Source: Methylocystis sp. (GTDB taxonomy: Bacteria; Pseudomonadota; Alphaproteobacteria; Rhizobiales; Beijerinckiaceae). Taken from it: DNA of 44,377 bases. The position numbers were made by a program, and so were the translations under genes. Below the pieces are notes generated by a model. The model worked only from the letters and a program-made list of their open reading frames with translations. It searched no databases and had not been told where the DNA came from. Shown here in pieces: positions 25,148 through 34,208 of the stretch; position 1 is the stretch's first letter; each line of letters begins with the position of its first letter. The DNA is taken from NCBI GenBank assembly GCA_021731565.1, contig JAKFXD010000011.1, forward strand, positions 1 through 44,377, written 5' to 3'.

Positions 25148-25783
25148 GCCGCCCTTATTGGCCAAATCGACTTCGGCGCGCCGGCCGGGCGCCTCCGGCT
25201 GCAATGCATGAATCGTCGCGGCAGGCGCGAGGCATTCGCGGCCGACCCGTTTACCATTCGCGCGCGGGCGCCGGGCCGAGGAAGGCGTCGCAACGTTGCG
25301 ATCCAGTCGGCGCGACCGCCGGGCCGATTGGATCGCCCGTCCCAAACAAGGACGCAACATTAAGAATTTCTGTCGGTTAGCGCCGCGACCGCGCCTCGCC
25401 GGCAGGAACGGCGCGCCCAGGGGTCGCGGAAATCGGCCGGAACGCAACGCCAACCGCGATCCAAAGCTGATTCGTGCTTGCTGCGTTCCCGCTTGATCCC
25501 AAAGCTTAACGGCGCCGCCATGAAGCGTCGAATCTTCGCCGTTGACAGAAGCGGTGAAACGAGTCCGTCGGTGGTCTTTTCAAATTGGCCTTCGCCAAGC
25601 CCCCTGGCGCGCCCTTACAGCAATTTCTGGTGTCATCGATCGGGTTAACGTCCATATATTGTCGGAACAGACCATGACTCGGCGAGAGTCAGCGATTCGG
25701 GCGCGATTCGTTCGCAGGCTGTTCAGAAAGTAAATTCGCGCGCCGCGCCAAGTTTCGATATGAAACGAAGGCGCTCTACGCGA
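25148..25783. other. Gene-free stretch between tRNA-Gly and the repeat
   Basis: I find no credible gene in these 636 nt. The open frames are short, arginine-rich and unlike known proteins on either strand. The last 200 nt are less GC-rich than the surroundings. The region may hold the helicase promoter, a small RNA, or decayed sequence; nothing decides between these. Confidence 0.5.
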
Positions 25784-25903
25784 TGGAGCGCGCTGCGAAA
25801 AAGTGGGCGCCGGTTTTTCGCGCAAAGCGCGCTCTAATCTTTTTGGAATCGATCACCTCATCTGCATTTGGGCGATTCCGCCCAAATGCAGATGACGCGA
25901 TCC
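25784..25903 (+). repeat. Dispersed repeat with a perfect palindrome (copy A)
   Basis: A 120-nt element of the form TGGAGCGCGC..GCGAAAAAGTGGG..CGCGCAAAGCGCGCTCTAATC..ATCGATCACCTCATCTGC.. ends in a perfect inverted repeat. The arms are 25858-25874 and 25879-25895 (17 bp each) with loop ATTC. A diverged full-length copy lies at 29128 and a half copy at 14292. It ends 14 nt before the ATG of the Suv3-like helicase gene, so any palindrome in the RNA would form in that gene's leader. Confidence 0.75.
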
Positions 25904-25917
25904 AGGCAGCAAAGAAA

Positions 25918-28900
25918 ATGACAGTCGCGCCGTCCCTCCCGGCGAGCCGCGCCGCCCCTCGCGCAAGACCGTTCGACCGGGGCGTCGCGGCGGTGCTCGG
26001 CCCCACCAATACCGGCAAGACGCATCACGCCATCGAGCGGATGCTGTCCTTTTCGTCCGGCGTCATCGGGCTGCCGCTGCGCCTGCTCGCCCGCGAAGTC
26101 TACAATCGCGTCGCCGAGCGCATTGGCGCCGACAATGTCGCGCTCGTCACCGGCGAGGAAAAGATCAAGCCGCGCGCGCCCGCCTATTGGGTCGCGACGG
26201 TCGAAGCGATGCCGCGCGACGTCGAGGCGGATTTCCTCGCCATCGATGAAATACAGCTCGCCGCCGATCTCGATCGCGGCCATATTTTCACCGACCGGCT
26301 GCTCAATTGGCGCGGACGCCAGGAGACGCTTCTCATCGGCGCGGCGACGATGGCGCCGCTCGTTTCCGAACTCTTTCCCGGCGCGCCGATCTTCACGCGC
26401 CCGCGGCTGTCGGAACTGTCCTTCGCGGGCGAAAAGAAAATCTCGAGGCTGCCGCCGCGCAGCGCCGTCGTCGCCTTTTCCGCCGAAGAGGTCTATGCGA
26501 TCGCCGAACTGATCAAGCGCCAGCTCGGCGGGGCGGCGGTCGTGCTCGGCGCGCTGTCGCCGCGCACGCGCAACGCGCAGGTCGAACTCTATCAGAGCGG
26601 CGACGTCGACTATATCGTCGCGACCGACGCGATCGGCATGGGCCTCAATCTCGACGTGGACCATGTCGCCTTCGCGTCCGATCGCAAATTCGACGGGCTG
26701 CGACACCGGCGGCTGACGCCCGCCGAATTCGGACAGATCGCCGGCCGGGCCGGTCGCCATATGAGCGACGGCTCTTTCGGCGCGACGGGGCGTTGCCCGC
26801 CCTTCGACGAGGAGTTGATCGAATCGCTTGAGGATCATCGTTTTGATCCGGTGAAGACCTTGCAATGGAGAAGCAGCGCGCTCGATTTTTCCTCGATCGA
26901 CGCCTTGACCCACTCTCTCGATAAGGCTCCGACCCATCCCGATCTGGTTCGCGCCCGCCTCGCCGACGATCAACGGGCGCTCGAGGCCGCGAGCCGCGAC
27001 GAAATCGCGCAGCGCAACGCCAAGGCGCCGGCCGACGTCGCCCGGCTCTGGGAGGCGTGTCAGATTCCCGACTACCGCAAGACCTCGCCCGCCGCGCACG
27101 CCGAACTGGCGCTCGCCGTCTTCGCCTTCATCGCCCGGCGCGGCAAAATCCCCGAGGACTGGATGGCGCGGCAGATCGAGGCGGTCGATCGCGTCGACGG
27201 CGACATCGCCACGCTGTCGAATCGCCTGGCGCAAGTGCGCACGGCAAGCTTTATCGCCAACCGTTCCGGCTGGCTCGACGACTGCGAGCATTGGCAGAGC
27301 GTCGCGCGTCGGGTAGAGGACAGCATATCCGACGCGTTGCATGACCGACTGACGCAGCGATTCGTCGATCGCCGCACTAGCGTGCTGATGCGCCGTTTAA
27401 GAGAGAATGCCATGCTCGAAGCCGAAATCAACGCCGCCGGCGACGTTATGGTCGAAGGCCAGCACGTCGGAAGCCTTCAGGGCTTTCGCTTCACGCCCGA
27501 TCCGGGCGCGGCGGGCGAAGCGGCGAAGGCGCTGAACGCGGCGGCGCAGAAGGCGCTCGCGGGCGAATTCGAGGCGCGCGCGACTCGCGTATTCGACGCG
27601 GTCGACGACGCCTTCGCGCTCGGCAATGACGGCCTCATCCGCTGGCTCGGCGAACCCGTCGCGAAAATCGCCGCCGGCGCCGGCGTGCTGTCGCCGACGA
27701 CGCGCGTGCTCGCCGACGAACAGCTCGCCGGCGCGGCGCTGGAGAAGGTCGAGCAGCGCCTCGGTCTCTGGCTGGCGCAGCATGTCAAGAAGCTGCTCGG
27801 GCCGCTCGAACAGCTCGAAAAGGGCGAGGGCCTGGAGGGCGTGACGCGCGGCGTCGCCTTCCAGCTCGCGGAAGAACTCGGCGTGCTGGACCGCGCCCGC
27901 GTCGCCAAGGAGGTGAAGAGCTTCTCGCAGGACGACCGCGGCGCGCTGCGCAAGCTCGGGGTGCGTTTCGGCGCCTATCACATCTATTTGCCGGCGCTGC
28001 TCAAGCCTGCGCCGCGCACGCTGTCGGCGCTGCTCTGGGCGCTGCATCACGGCGGGCTGGAAAATGTGAAGGGTCTCGACGAAGTGCCGCATCTCGCGGC
28101 CTCGGGACGAACGTCCTTCGCCGCCGACGCTTCGATCCACAAGGGATTTTACCGGGCCGCCGGCTTTCGCGTTTGCGGCGAACGCGTCGTCCGGGTCGAT
28201 ATTCTCGAACGTCTCGCCGATCTCATCCGCCCGGCCATCGCCTACCGTCCGGGAGTGACCGCAGGGGCGCCGCCCTCCGGCGCCGCCGATTCCGACGGCT
28301 TCGTCGTCACCGTCGCGATGACCTCGCTGACCGGCTGTTCGGGCGAGGCTTTCTCCTCGATCCTCAAATCTCTGGGCTATGCGTCGACGCAACGTCCCGG
28401 ACCCGCGATCACCGTGCCGCTCCTGCCGGCCGCGCCGATGGAGCCGGTGACGCCCAAAACGGAGGCGGCTGCGTCGGAAATGGCGGGCGAGGCCGCTGCT
28501 TCGGAAGCGCCGGCCGAACCCGTCGCCGAGCCGCCGGTCGCGGCCGTGGAAGCCGCGCTCGAGCCGGAATCCGCTGTCGAGGCTCCGGCCGAGACGACCG
28601 CCGCCGAGGAGGCGCCAACGACCGAGACGCAAACCTCTCTCTCGGCGGAAGAGCCTGCGGCGGCCGAAGCGCAAGCCGAGGACGCGTCGGCCGAAGCCGC
28701 GCCGGCCGCGCCGGAAACCATCGAAGTCTGGCGTCCGCAGCGCCACGCCCATTCGGCGCCGCGCGGCCGCGAAGGCGGCGCGCGCCGCGAGGCGAAAGAA
28801 CAGGGCGAGGAGGCCAAGCAGCGGCCCCCCCGCCGCGACCAGCGGCCGCGCGCCGACGCGCCGGCCAAGGAGGGGCGTCCTGCCGGAAAGCCGCGCTTCG

Positions 28901-29040
28901 AGGGCCGGCCGCCGCGCGACGACGCCCGCCCGCGTCGACCCTTTTCGCCGCCGGAGCGGCGCGAACGCCAGCCCGACCCCGATTCGCCCTTCGCCAAGCT
29001 CGCGGCGCTCAAGGCCGAACTTGAGAAGAAGGGCAAATAG
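25918..29040 (+). CDS. Suv3-like superfamily 2 RNA/DNA helicase
   Basis: A 1040-residue protein. Residues 20-330 form an SF2 helicase core of the Suv3/SUPV3L1 type: Walker A GPTNTGKT at 28-35, DEIQ at 110-113, ATDAIGMGLNLD, and motif VI QIAGRAGRH. A helical middle region follows (about 340-790), with a Suv3-type C-terminal section (ELGVLDRARVAKEVKSFSQD and KLGVRFGAYHIYLP). The last 210 residues are disordered: first Ala/Glu/Pro-rich, then Arg-rich, likely RNA-binding. Mitochondrial Suv3 works with RNA-degrading enzymes; a similar RNA turnover role here is inferred. I chose the ATG at 25918; the frame continues upstream to 25783 but through the dispersed repeat. Confidence 0.88.
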   Translation: MTVAPSLPASRAAPRARPFDRGVAAVLGPTNTGKTHHAIERMLSFSSGVIGLPLRLLAREVYNRVAERIGADNVALVTGEEKIKPRAPAYWVATVEAMPRDVEADFLAIDEIQLAADLDRGHIFTDRLLNWRGRQETLLIGAATMAPLVSELFPGAPIFTRPRLSELSFAGEKKISRLPPRSAVVAFSAEEVYAIAELIKRQLGGAAVVLGALSPRTRNAQVELYQSGDVDYIVATDAIGMGLNLDVDHVAFASDRKFDGLRHRRLTPAEFGQIAGRAGRHMSDGSFGATGRCPPFDEELIESLEDHRFDPVKTLQWRSSALDFSSIDALTHSLDKAPTHPDLVRARLADDQRALEAASRDEIAQRNAKAPADVARLWEACQIPDYRKTSPAAHAELALAVFAFIARRGKIPEDWMARQIEAVDRVDGDIATLSNRLAQVRTASFIANRSGWLDDCEHWQSVARRVEDSISDALHDRLTQRFVDRRTSVLMRRLRENAMLEAEINAAGDVMVEGQHVGSLQGFRFTPDPGAAGEAAKALNAAAQKALAGEFEARATRVFDAVDDAFALGNDGLIRWLGEPVAKIAAGAGVLSPTTRVLADEQLAGAALEKVEQRLGLWLAQHVKKLLGPLEQLEKGEGLEGVTRGVAFQLAEELGVLDRARVAKEVKSFSQDDRGALRKLGVRFGAYHIYLPALLKPAPRTLSALLWALHHGGLENVKGLDEVPHLAASGRTSFAADASIHKGFYRAAGFRVCGERVVRVDILERLADLIRPAIAYRPGVTAGAPPSGAADSDGFVVTVAMTSLTGCSGEAFSSILKSLGYASTQRPGPAITVPLLPAAPMEPVTPKTEAAASEMAGEAAASEAPAEPVAEPPVAAVEAALEPESAVEAPAETTAAEEAPTTETQTSLSAEEPAAAEAQAEDASAEAAPAAPETIEVWRPQRHAHSAPRGREGGARREAKEQGEEAKQRPPRRDQRPRADAPAKEGRPAGKPRFEGRPPRDDARPRRPFSPPERRERQPDPDSPFAKLAALKAELEKKGK

Positions 29041-29127
29041 CGGCGTCTGCGTCTCCGCCGTCGGCTTCGCCATCGTATTGCCAACAGTGAGGCGGACAAC
29101 TATTGCTTCCCGGGGGCTGGCGCGGCC

Positions 29128-29243
29128 TGGAGCGCGCGGCGAAACAGAGTGAACCCGGCTTTCCGCGCAAGCGCGCGCTCTAAGCTTTGAGATCGATCGC
29201 GTCATCCGCCTTTGGCCGATTCCGCCTGAAGGCGCCGCGATCT
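29128..29243 (+). repeat. Dispersed repeat (copy B) upstream of manC
   Basis: A 116-nt diverged copy of the element at 25784, aligning along its whole length (TGGAGCGCGCGGCGAAACAG, CGCGCAAGCGCGCGCTCTAA, ATCGATCGCGTCATCCGCC, CGATTCCGCC). Its terminal palindrome is degenerate. It ends 16 nt before the ATG of manC, the same placement as copy A before the helicase gene. Confidence 0.65.
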
Positions 29244-29259
29244 AGTGCTAGAGGGGCTG

Positions 29260-30672
29260 ATGAAGAAGATTTTGCCCGTAATCATGTGCGGCGGGTCGGG
29301 AACGAGAGTGTGGCCCGAATCGCGCGAGACACTGCCCAAGCAGTTCATTCCGCTGGTCGGAGAGCGATCGACCTTCCAGACGACGATGGCGATGCTGGCG
29401 GACCCGGCCTTCGAGCGGCCGATCGTCATTTCAAATTTCGACTACCGCTTCCTCATCGCCGACCAGCTGCGCGAGATCGGCGCGCAGGCCGACGTCATAT
29501 TGGAGCCTTCGCGGCGCGACTCCGGACCGGCGGTCGCCGTCGCGGCGGGCCTCGCCGTCCGCCGCGCGCCCGACACGGTCGTCGTCGTGCTCGCCGCCGA
29601 CCATGTGGTTCGCGATATGGCGGGCCTCGTTGATCTGTGCAAGCGCGCGAGCGCGGCGGCGGCCGAAGGCTATATCGTGACGCTCGGGGTCAAGCCCGAT
29701 GGTCCGGCGACCGGCTATGGCTATCTGCGCCCCGGCGCGCCGCTCGCTTGCTGCCGCGAGGTCTACAAGCTCGACGCCTTCGTCGAGAAGCCGGACCGCG
29801 GCACGGCGCAGGAATATGTCGACGCCGGCTATTTCTGGAACAGCGGCAACTTCATCTTTCGCGCCGACGTGATGCAGTCGGAGATCGCGCAATTCGAGCC
29901 TGGCATTTTCGCGGCGGCCGAGGCCGCGATCGAAACGTCCCGCCAGGACCTCGGCTTCATGATTCTCAACGCCGAAGCCTTCGCGCACGCGCCGAAGAAG
30001 TCGATCGACTACGCGGTGATGGAGAAAACCGAAAAGGCGGCGCTGATCCCGGCCGACATCGGCTGGTCGGACGTCGGCACCTGGCGCGCCGTGTGGGAAT
30101 TGTCCGAGCGCGACGAACTCGGCAATTCGGTGCGGGGACATGGCGTCGTCATGAACGCCCGCAACGTCCATGTGCGCTCCGAGGATACGCTGACGACGGT
30201 GGTCGGCGTCGACGACATCATCGTCGTGACGACGCAGGACGCCGTGCTGGTGCTCAGCCATGAACACGGCGATCAGGTCAAGCAGCTCGTCGAACAGCTG
30301 CGCAGCGAGAACCGCCGCGAAGCCGGCGAGCACAAGCGCATTTTCCGGCCCTGGGGCTATTATCAGGGGATCGACGAAGGCCAGCGCTATCAGGTGAAGC
30401 GCATCGTCGTGAAGCCGGGCCAGCGCCTGTCGCTGCAAAAGCATTTCCACCGCGCCGAACATTGGATCGTGGTGCGCGGCACGGCGGAGGTCGGCCGCGA
30501 CGAGGAGATGCATCTCGTCCACGAAAACGAATCGATCTATCTGCCGATCGGCTGCCGGCACCGCCTCACCAATCCCGGCAAGATCGATCTGGAGCTGATC
30601 GAAGTGCAGACCGGCTCCTATCTCGGCGAGGACGATATCGTCCGCTTCGAGGACGCGTATAATCGGGGGTGA
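29260..30672 (+). CDS. manC: Mannose-1-phosphate guanylyltransferase / mannose-6-phosphate isomerase
   Basis: A 470-residue bifunctional enzyme supplying GDP-mannose for polysaccharides. Its N-terminal nucleotidyltransferase begins with MCGGSGTRVWPESRETLPKQ (residues 9-28) and includes FVEKPDRGTA and YFWNSGNFIFRA. The C-terminal cupin is a type II phosphomannose isomerase (RPWGYYQGID, QKHFHRAEHWIVVRGTA). I chose the ATG at 29260 because AGAGGGG lies just upstream; an in-frame GTG at 29245 is possible. No other polysaccharide gene is nearby. Confidence 0.94.
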   Translation: MKKILPVIMCGGSGTRVWPESRETLPKQFIPLVGERSTFQTTMAMLADPAFERPIVISNFDYRFLIADQLREIGAQADVILEPSRRDSGPAVAVAAGLAVRRAPDTVVVVLAADHVVRDMAGLVDLCKRASAAAAEGYIVTLGVKPDGPATGYGYLRPGAPLACCREVYKLDAFVEKPDRGTAQEYVDAGYFWNSGNFIFRADVMQSEIAQFEPGIFAAAEAAIETSRQDLGFMILNAEAFAHAPKKSIDYAVMEKTEKAALIPADIGWSDVGTWRAVWELSERDELGNSVRGHGVVMNARNVHVRSEDTLTTVVGVDDIIVVTTQDAVLVLSHEHGDQVKQLVEQLRSENRREAGEHKRIFRPWGYYQGIDEGQRYQVKRIVVKPGQRLSLQKHFHRAEHWIVVRGTAEVGRDEEMHLVHENESIYLPIGCRHRLTNPGKIDLELIEVQTGSYLGEDDIVRFEDAYNRG

Positions 30673-30700
30673 TCGGTTCGTCGCTTTTTGAGAGAGCGGT

Positions 30701-31027
30701 ATGACTGGTTTCGCAAAGACGCCAAGTCCACCCTACTACGCTGTGATTTTTACTTCGCAGCGAAACGAGCCTGAGGCCGCCTATGATGAAATGGCCGCGG
30801 CTCTCACGCGGAAGGTGCGCGCGCATCGCGGGTGTCTGGGCGTGGAAAGCGTGCGTGGCGCCAACGGCTATGGGATTACGGTCGCGTATTTTTCGGATCA
30901 TTCCGCGATCGCGAGTTGGAAAGCAGACGCCGAACACCAGGAAGCCCAGCGTCTTGGCAAGGAGCGCTGGTATGAAAAATACCAGGTGCGCTTTGCGCGG
31001 GTTGAGCGCGACTATGAAGGGCCGTGA
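30701..31027 (+). CDS. ABM-domain (antibiotic biosynthesis monooxygenase-like) protein
   Basis: A 108-residue single-domain protein of the dimeric alpha-beta barrel fold. It shows a first strand YYAVIFTSQRN, a helix with EMAAALTRKVRAHRGCLGVESVRG, then GYGITVAYFSDHSAIASWKADAEHQEAQRLGK. This is the ABM/YqjZ-like pattern; members include heme-degrading and quinone-modifying enzymes as well as uncharacterised ones. Specific catalytic residues are not evident. Its stop overlaps the GTG start of trpF (GTGA), indicating co-translation. A role in tryptophan metabolism is not implied by the family. Confidence 0.88.
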   Translation: MTGFAKTPSPPYYAVIFTSQRNEPEAAYDEMAAALTRKVRAHRGCLGVESVRGANGYGITVAYFSDHSAIASWKADAEHQEAQRLGKERWYEKYQVRFARVERDYEGP

Positions 31028-31674
31028 CGGAAAAGTCCCACGTGATCGTCAAAATCTGCGGCCTGTCTTCGCCTGAGACGCTATCCGCGGCGATCGACGC
31101 CGGCGCGGATATGGCGGGCTTCGTCTTCTACGAGAAAAGCCCGCGCCATATCGATTTTGAAACCGCGCGCACGCTTGGGCGTCTCGCCAGCGGGCGGATC
31201 AGCAAGGTCGCGCTGACCGTCGACGCCGACGATGCCGCGCTTGAGGGCGTCATCGACGCGCTCGCGCCCGACTATCTCCAGCTTCACGGACGTGAGACGC
31301 CGGCGCGGGTCGCGCAGGTGAAGGCGCGCTTCGGCCTGCCGGTCATCAAGGCGGCCGGCGTCGCGACTCCCGGCGATGTCGAGGCGGCGCGCGCTTACGA
31401 AGGCGTCGCCGACGTCATCCTGTTCGACGCCAAGCCAGCGCCGGACGCCGCCGTCCCCGGCGGCGCGGGCGTCGCCTTCGATTGGACTCTGGTGCGCGGC
31501 GTCGCTGCGAAACACTGGATGCTTTCGGGAGGACTCACTCCCGACAATGTCGCCGAAGCCATGCGCCTGACCGGCGCCCGCGCGGTGGACGTCTCTTCCG
31601 GCGTCGAGCGCGAGCGCGGCGTCAAGGATGCCGCGAAAATCGCAGCCTTTGTCAAAGCCGCTCGGCTTTCATAG
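31024..31674 (+). CDS. trpF: Phosphoribosylanthranilate isomerase
   Basis: A 216-residue (beta/alpha)8 barrel that converts N-(5'-phosphoribosyl)anthranilate to CdRP in tryptophan synthesis. It shows the catalytic cysteine in KICGLSSPETL, the family motif AGFVFYEKSPRH, QLHGRETP, the aspartate in ILFDAKP, and the phosphate-binding GGLTPDNV and DVSSGVE. It starts at GTG 31024, overlapping the ABM gene. It precedes trpB by 187 nt, a gap almost filled by a palindromic repeat. Confidence 0.95.
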   Translation: MTEKSHVIVKICGLSSPETLSAAIDAGADMAGFVFYEKSPRHIDFETARTLGRLASGRISKVALTVDADDAALEGVIDALAPDYLQLHGRETPARVAQVKARFGLPVIKAAGVATPGDVEAARAYEGVADVILFDAKPAPDAAVPGGAGVAFDWTLVRGVAAKHWMLSGGLTPDNVAEAMRLTGARAVDVSSGVERERGVKDAAKIAAFVKAARLS

Positions 31675-31712
31675 CGGCGTGCGACAGTTTAAGACTGCGG
31701 CGACGGATCGGC

Positions 31713-31835
31713 CCCCTCCCTGTCCCTCCCCCGCTCCGCGGGAGAGCGGACGCCAATGAGCCGCATTGCGGGAAACCCAATGAAGCGCCGTATCCGACTC
31801 CCTCTCCCGCGTAGCGGGGGAGGGTTGGGGAGGGG
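31713..31835. repeat. Intergenic inverted repeat between trpF and trpB
   Basis: Two 34-nt arms (31713-31746 and 31802-31835), centred on CCCCGCT..GCGGGAGAG and its complement, pair with few mismatches around a 55-nt spacer. It has the look of a dispersed mobile palindrome. Each arm also folds internally (CCCGC..GCGGG). It ends 26 nt before the trpB start, so it sits in the trpB leader. Confidence 0.8.
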
Positions 31836-31861
31836 GTAGCGCCGCAGACCAAGGACGCCCC

Positions 31862-33100
<1,239 letters not shown>

Positions 33101-33106
33101 CCAGAG

Positions 33107-33217
33107 CGCCCTCATCCTGAGGAGGCGGCAAAGCCGCCGTCTCGAAGGACGAGGGCGCGCCGCCATTTTCCTCGCCCTTCGAGACGCGAGCTTCGCTCGC
33201 TCCTCAGGATGAGGGCG
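33107..33217. repeat. Cloverleaf-like dispersed palindrome after trpB
   Basis: Perfect 18-bp outer arms (33107-33124 and 33200-33217, CGCCCTCATCCTGAGGAG and complement) enclose a nearly perfect inner pair (CGTCTCGAAGGACGAG at 33138 with its partner ending at 33185). Two small hairpins also lie inside (GGCGGCAAAGCCGCC and GCGAGCTTCGCTCGC). I recognise this as a common repeat of Hyphomicrobiales genomes. It begins 7 nt after the trpB stop and could act as a bidirectional 3' structure. Confidence 0.85.
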
Positions 33218-33227
33218 ACGCAAAGAC

Positions 33228-34208
33228 TCATTTGCCGTTCGCCACACACCTCTGCGCGATCTCATTCAATCGCCGACCGCGTTCGGCTTCGTCCTTCACG
33301 CCGGCGAGCGCCTTGCTGCGGACCGCCTCCCGCGCGGTGCATTGGCAGGCGTCGTGGCACAGCTTGCCTTCGCCGCCCTCTTCAAAACAGCGCGCCTCGC
33401 ATGAGGCGACGAAATCCGTCGTGTCGACGGCGGGCGGCGCAAGCCAGGCGAGGCCCAGAAAAAGCGCGAAGAGCGCCGGCTGATGCGCGAGATAGATGGG
33501 AAGGCTGTGGCGGCCGAGGAAGCTTAAACCCTCTCCCATCGGGAGAGGGTCGGCGCGGAGCGCCGGGGTGAGGGGTTTTCCTGATGAGGGTAGCAACCCC
33601 TCACCCGGATGCTTCGCATCCACCCTCTCCCTAAGGGAGAGGGTTGCGCGCCCCGCCGCGACGCCAAGGAGCAGCGCGCCCGCCCAGGGAAAGAGCGGAC
33701 GCCAGTCCTGGGTCAGCGGCTCGCTGGTCGAAAGCCCGATCCATTGCAGCCAATCGGCGTTGAAAACCGGAGAGGCGAGAAACGCGCCGCCCGCCAGGAA
33801 AAATGCGCCGCCAGCGAGCGCCGCCGGCCACGGGGCGAGGAGAAAGGGAACGGCGATCAGGCTGGCGAGCGCGATGCAATGCAGAATGCCGAAGAACACA
33901 TAGGACGTGGGAAAGGCGACATAGGTGCCCGCGCTCACCAGCGCCGCCGCCGCGACGATGATCGCGAAACGGCGCCAGAAGGCCGGCCATCGCATGTGAT
34001 CGCGATGCGCAAGGACAAGCGCGACGCCCGCGATAAACAGAAAAGCGAAAGCGATCGCGTGGCCGAATATTTTCACCGGCGGCGTCCAGGGAAGATTGGC
34101 CGGCGCATAGCCGAAATGGGCGAGATCCCAGATGAGGTGAAAAGCGACCATCGCCAGGACGGCGAGGCCGCGCGCAGCGTCGAGCGCCCACCAACGGGTT
34201 TGACTCAT
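33228..34208 (-). CDS. DUF1624-like membrane protein with in-frame palindromic insertion
   Basis: A 326-residue polytopic inner-membrane protein of the DUF1624/heparan-alpha-glucosaminide acetyltransferase-like group. It opens WALDAARGLAVLAMVAFHLI, has IAGVALVLAHRDHMRWPAFW, and later LSFLGRHSLPIYLAHQPALF. Between LLLGVAAGRA and LSFLGRH lie 39 extra residues (189-227, e.g. LSLRERVDAKHPGEG) that are the translation of a 117-nt palindromic element. The last 60 residues form a hydrophilic tail with six cysteines (CX3C at 270, CX3CxC shortly after). It overlaps the upstream gene by an ATGA junction. Acyltransferase function is inferred from distant family similarity; the insertion may or may not be tolerated. 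Confidence 0.8.
   Translation of the reverse strand: MSQTRWWALDAARGLAVLAMVAFHLIWDLAHFGYAPANLPWTPPVKIFGHAIAFAFLFIAGVALVLAHRDHMRWPAFWRRFAIIVAAAALVSAGTYVAFPTSYVFFGILHCIALASLIAVPFLLAPWPAALAGGAFFLAGGAFLASPVFNADWLQWIGLSTSEPLTQDWRPLFPWAGALLLGVAAGRATLSLRERVDAKHPGEGLLPSSGKPLTPALRADPLPMGEGLSFLGRHSLPIYLAHQPALFALFLGLAWLAPPAVDTTDFVASCEARCFEEGGEGKLCHDACQCTAREAVRSKALAGVKDEAERGRRLNEIAQRCVANGK
33528..33644. repeat. Palindromic element inserted in frame in a coding region
   Basis: These 117 nt comprise four hairpins: ACCCTCTCCC/GGGAGAGGGT at 33528-33550, GGTGAGGGGTT/AACCCCTCACC at 33567-33605, GGATGCTTCGCATCC at 33607-33621, and ACCCTCTCCC/GGGAGAGGGT at 33622-33644. The two outer hairpins are near copies. The length is exactly 39 codons and no stop is created in the DUF1624-like frame. 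The pattern parallels Rickettsia palindromic elements. Confidence 0.85.

Noticed and set aside
33107-33644. CRISPR array suspected from clustered repeats
   Set aside because: The repeats are palindromes of different sequence without regular spacers, and no cas genes are in the window.
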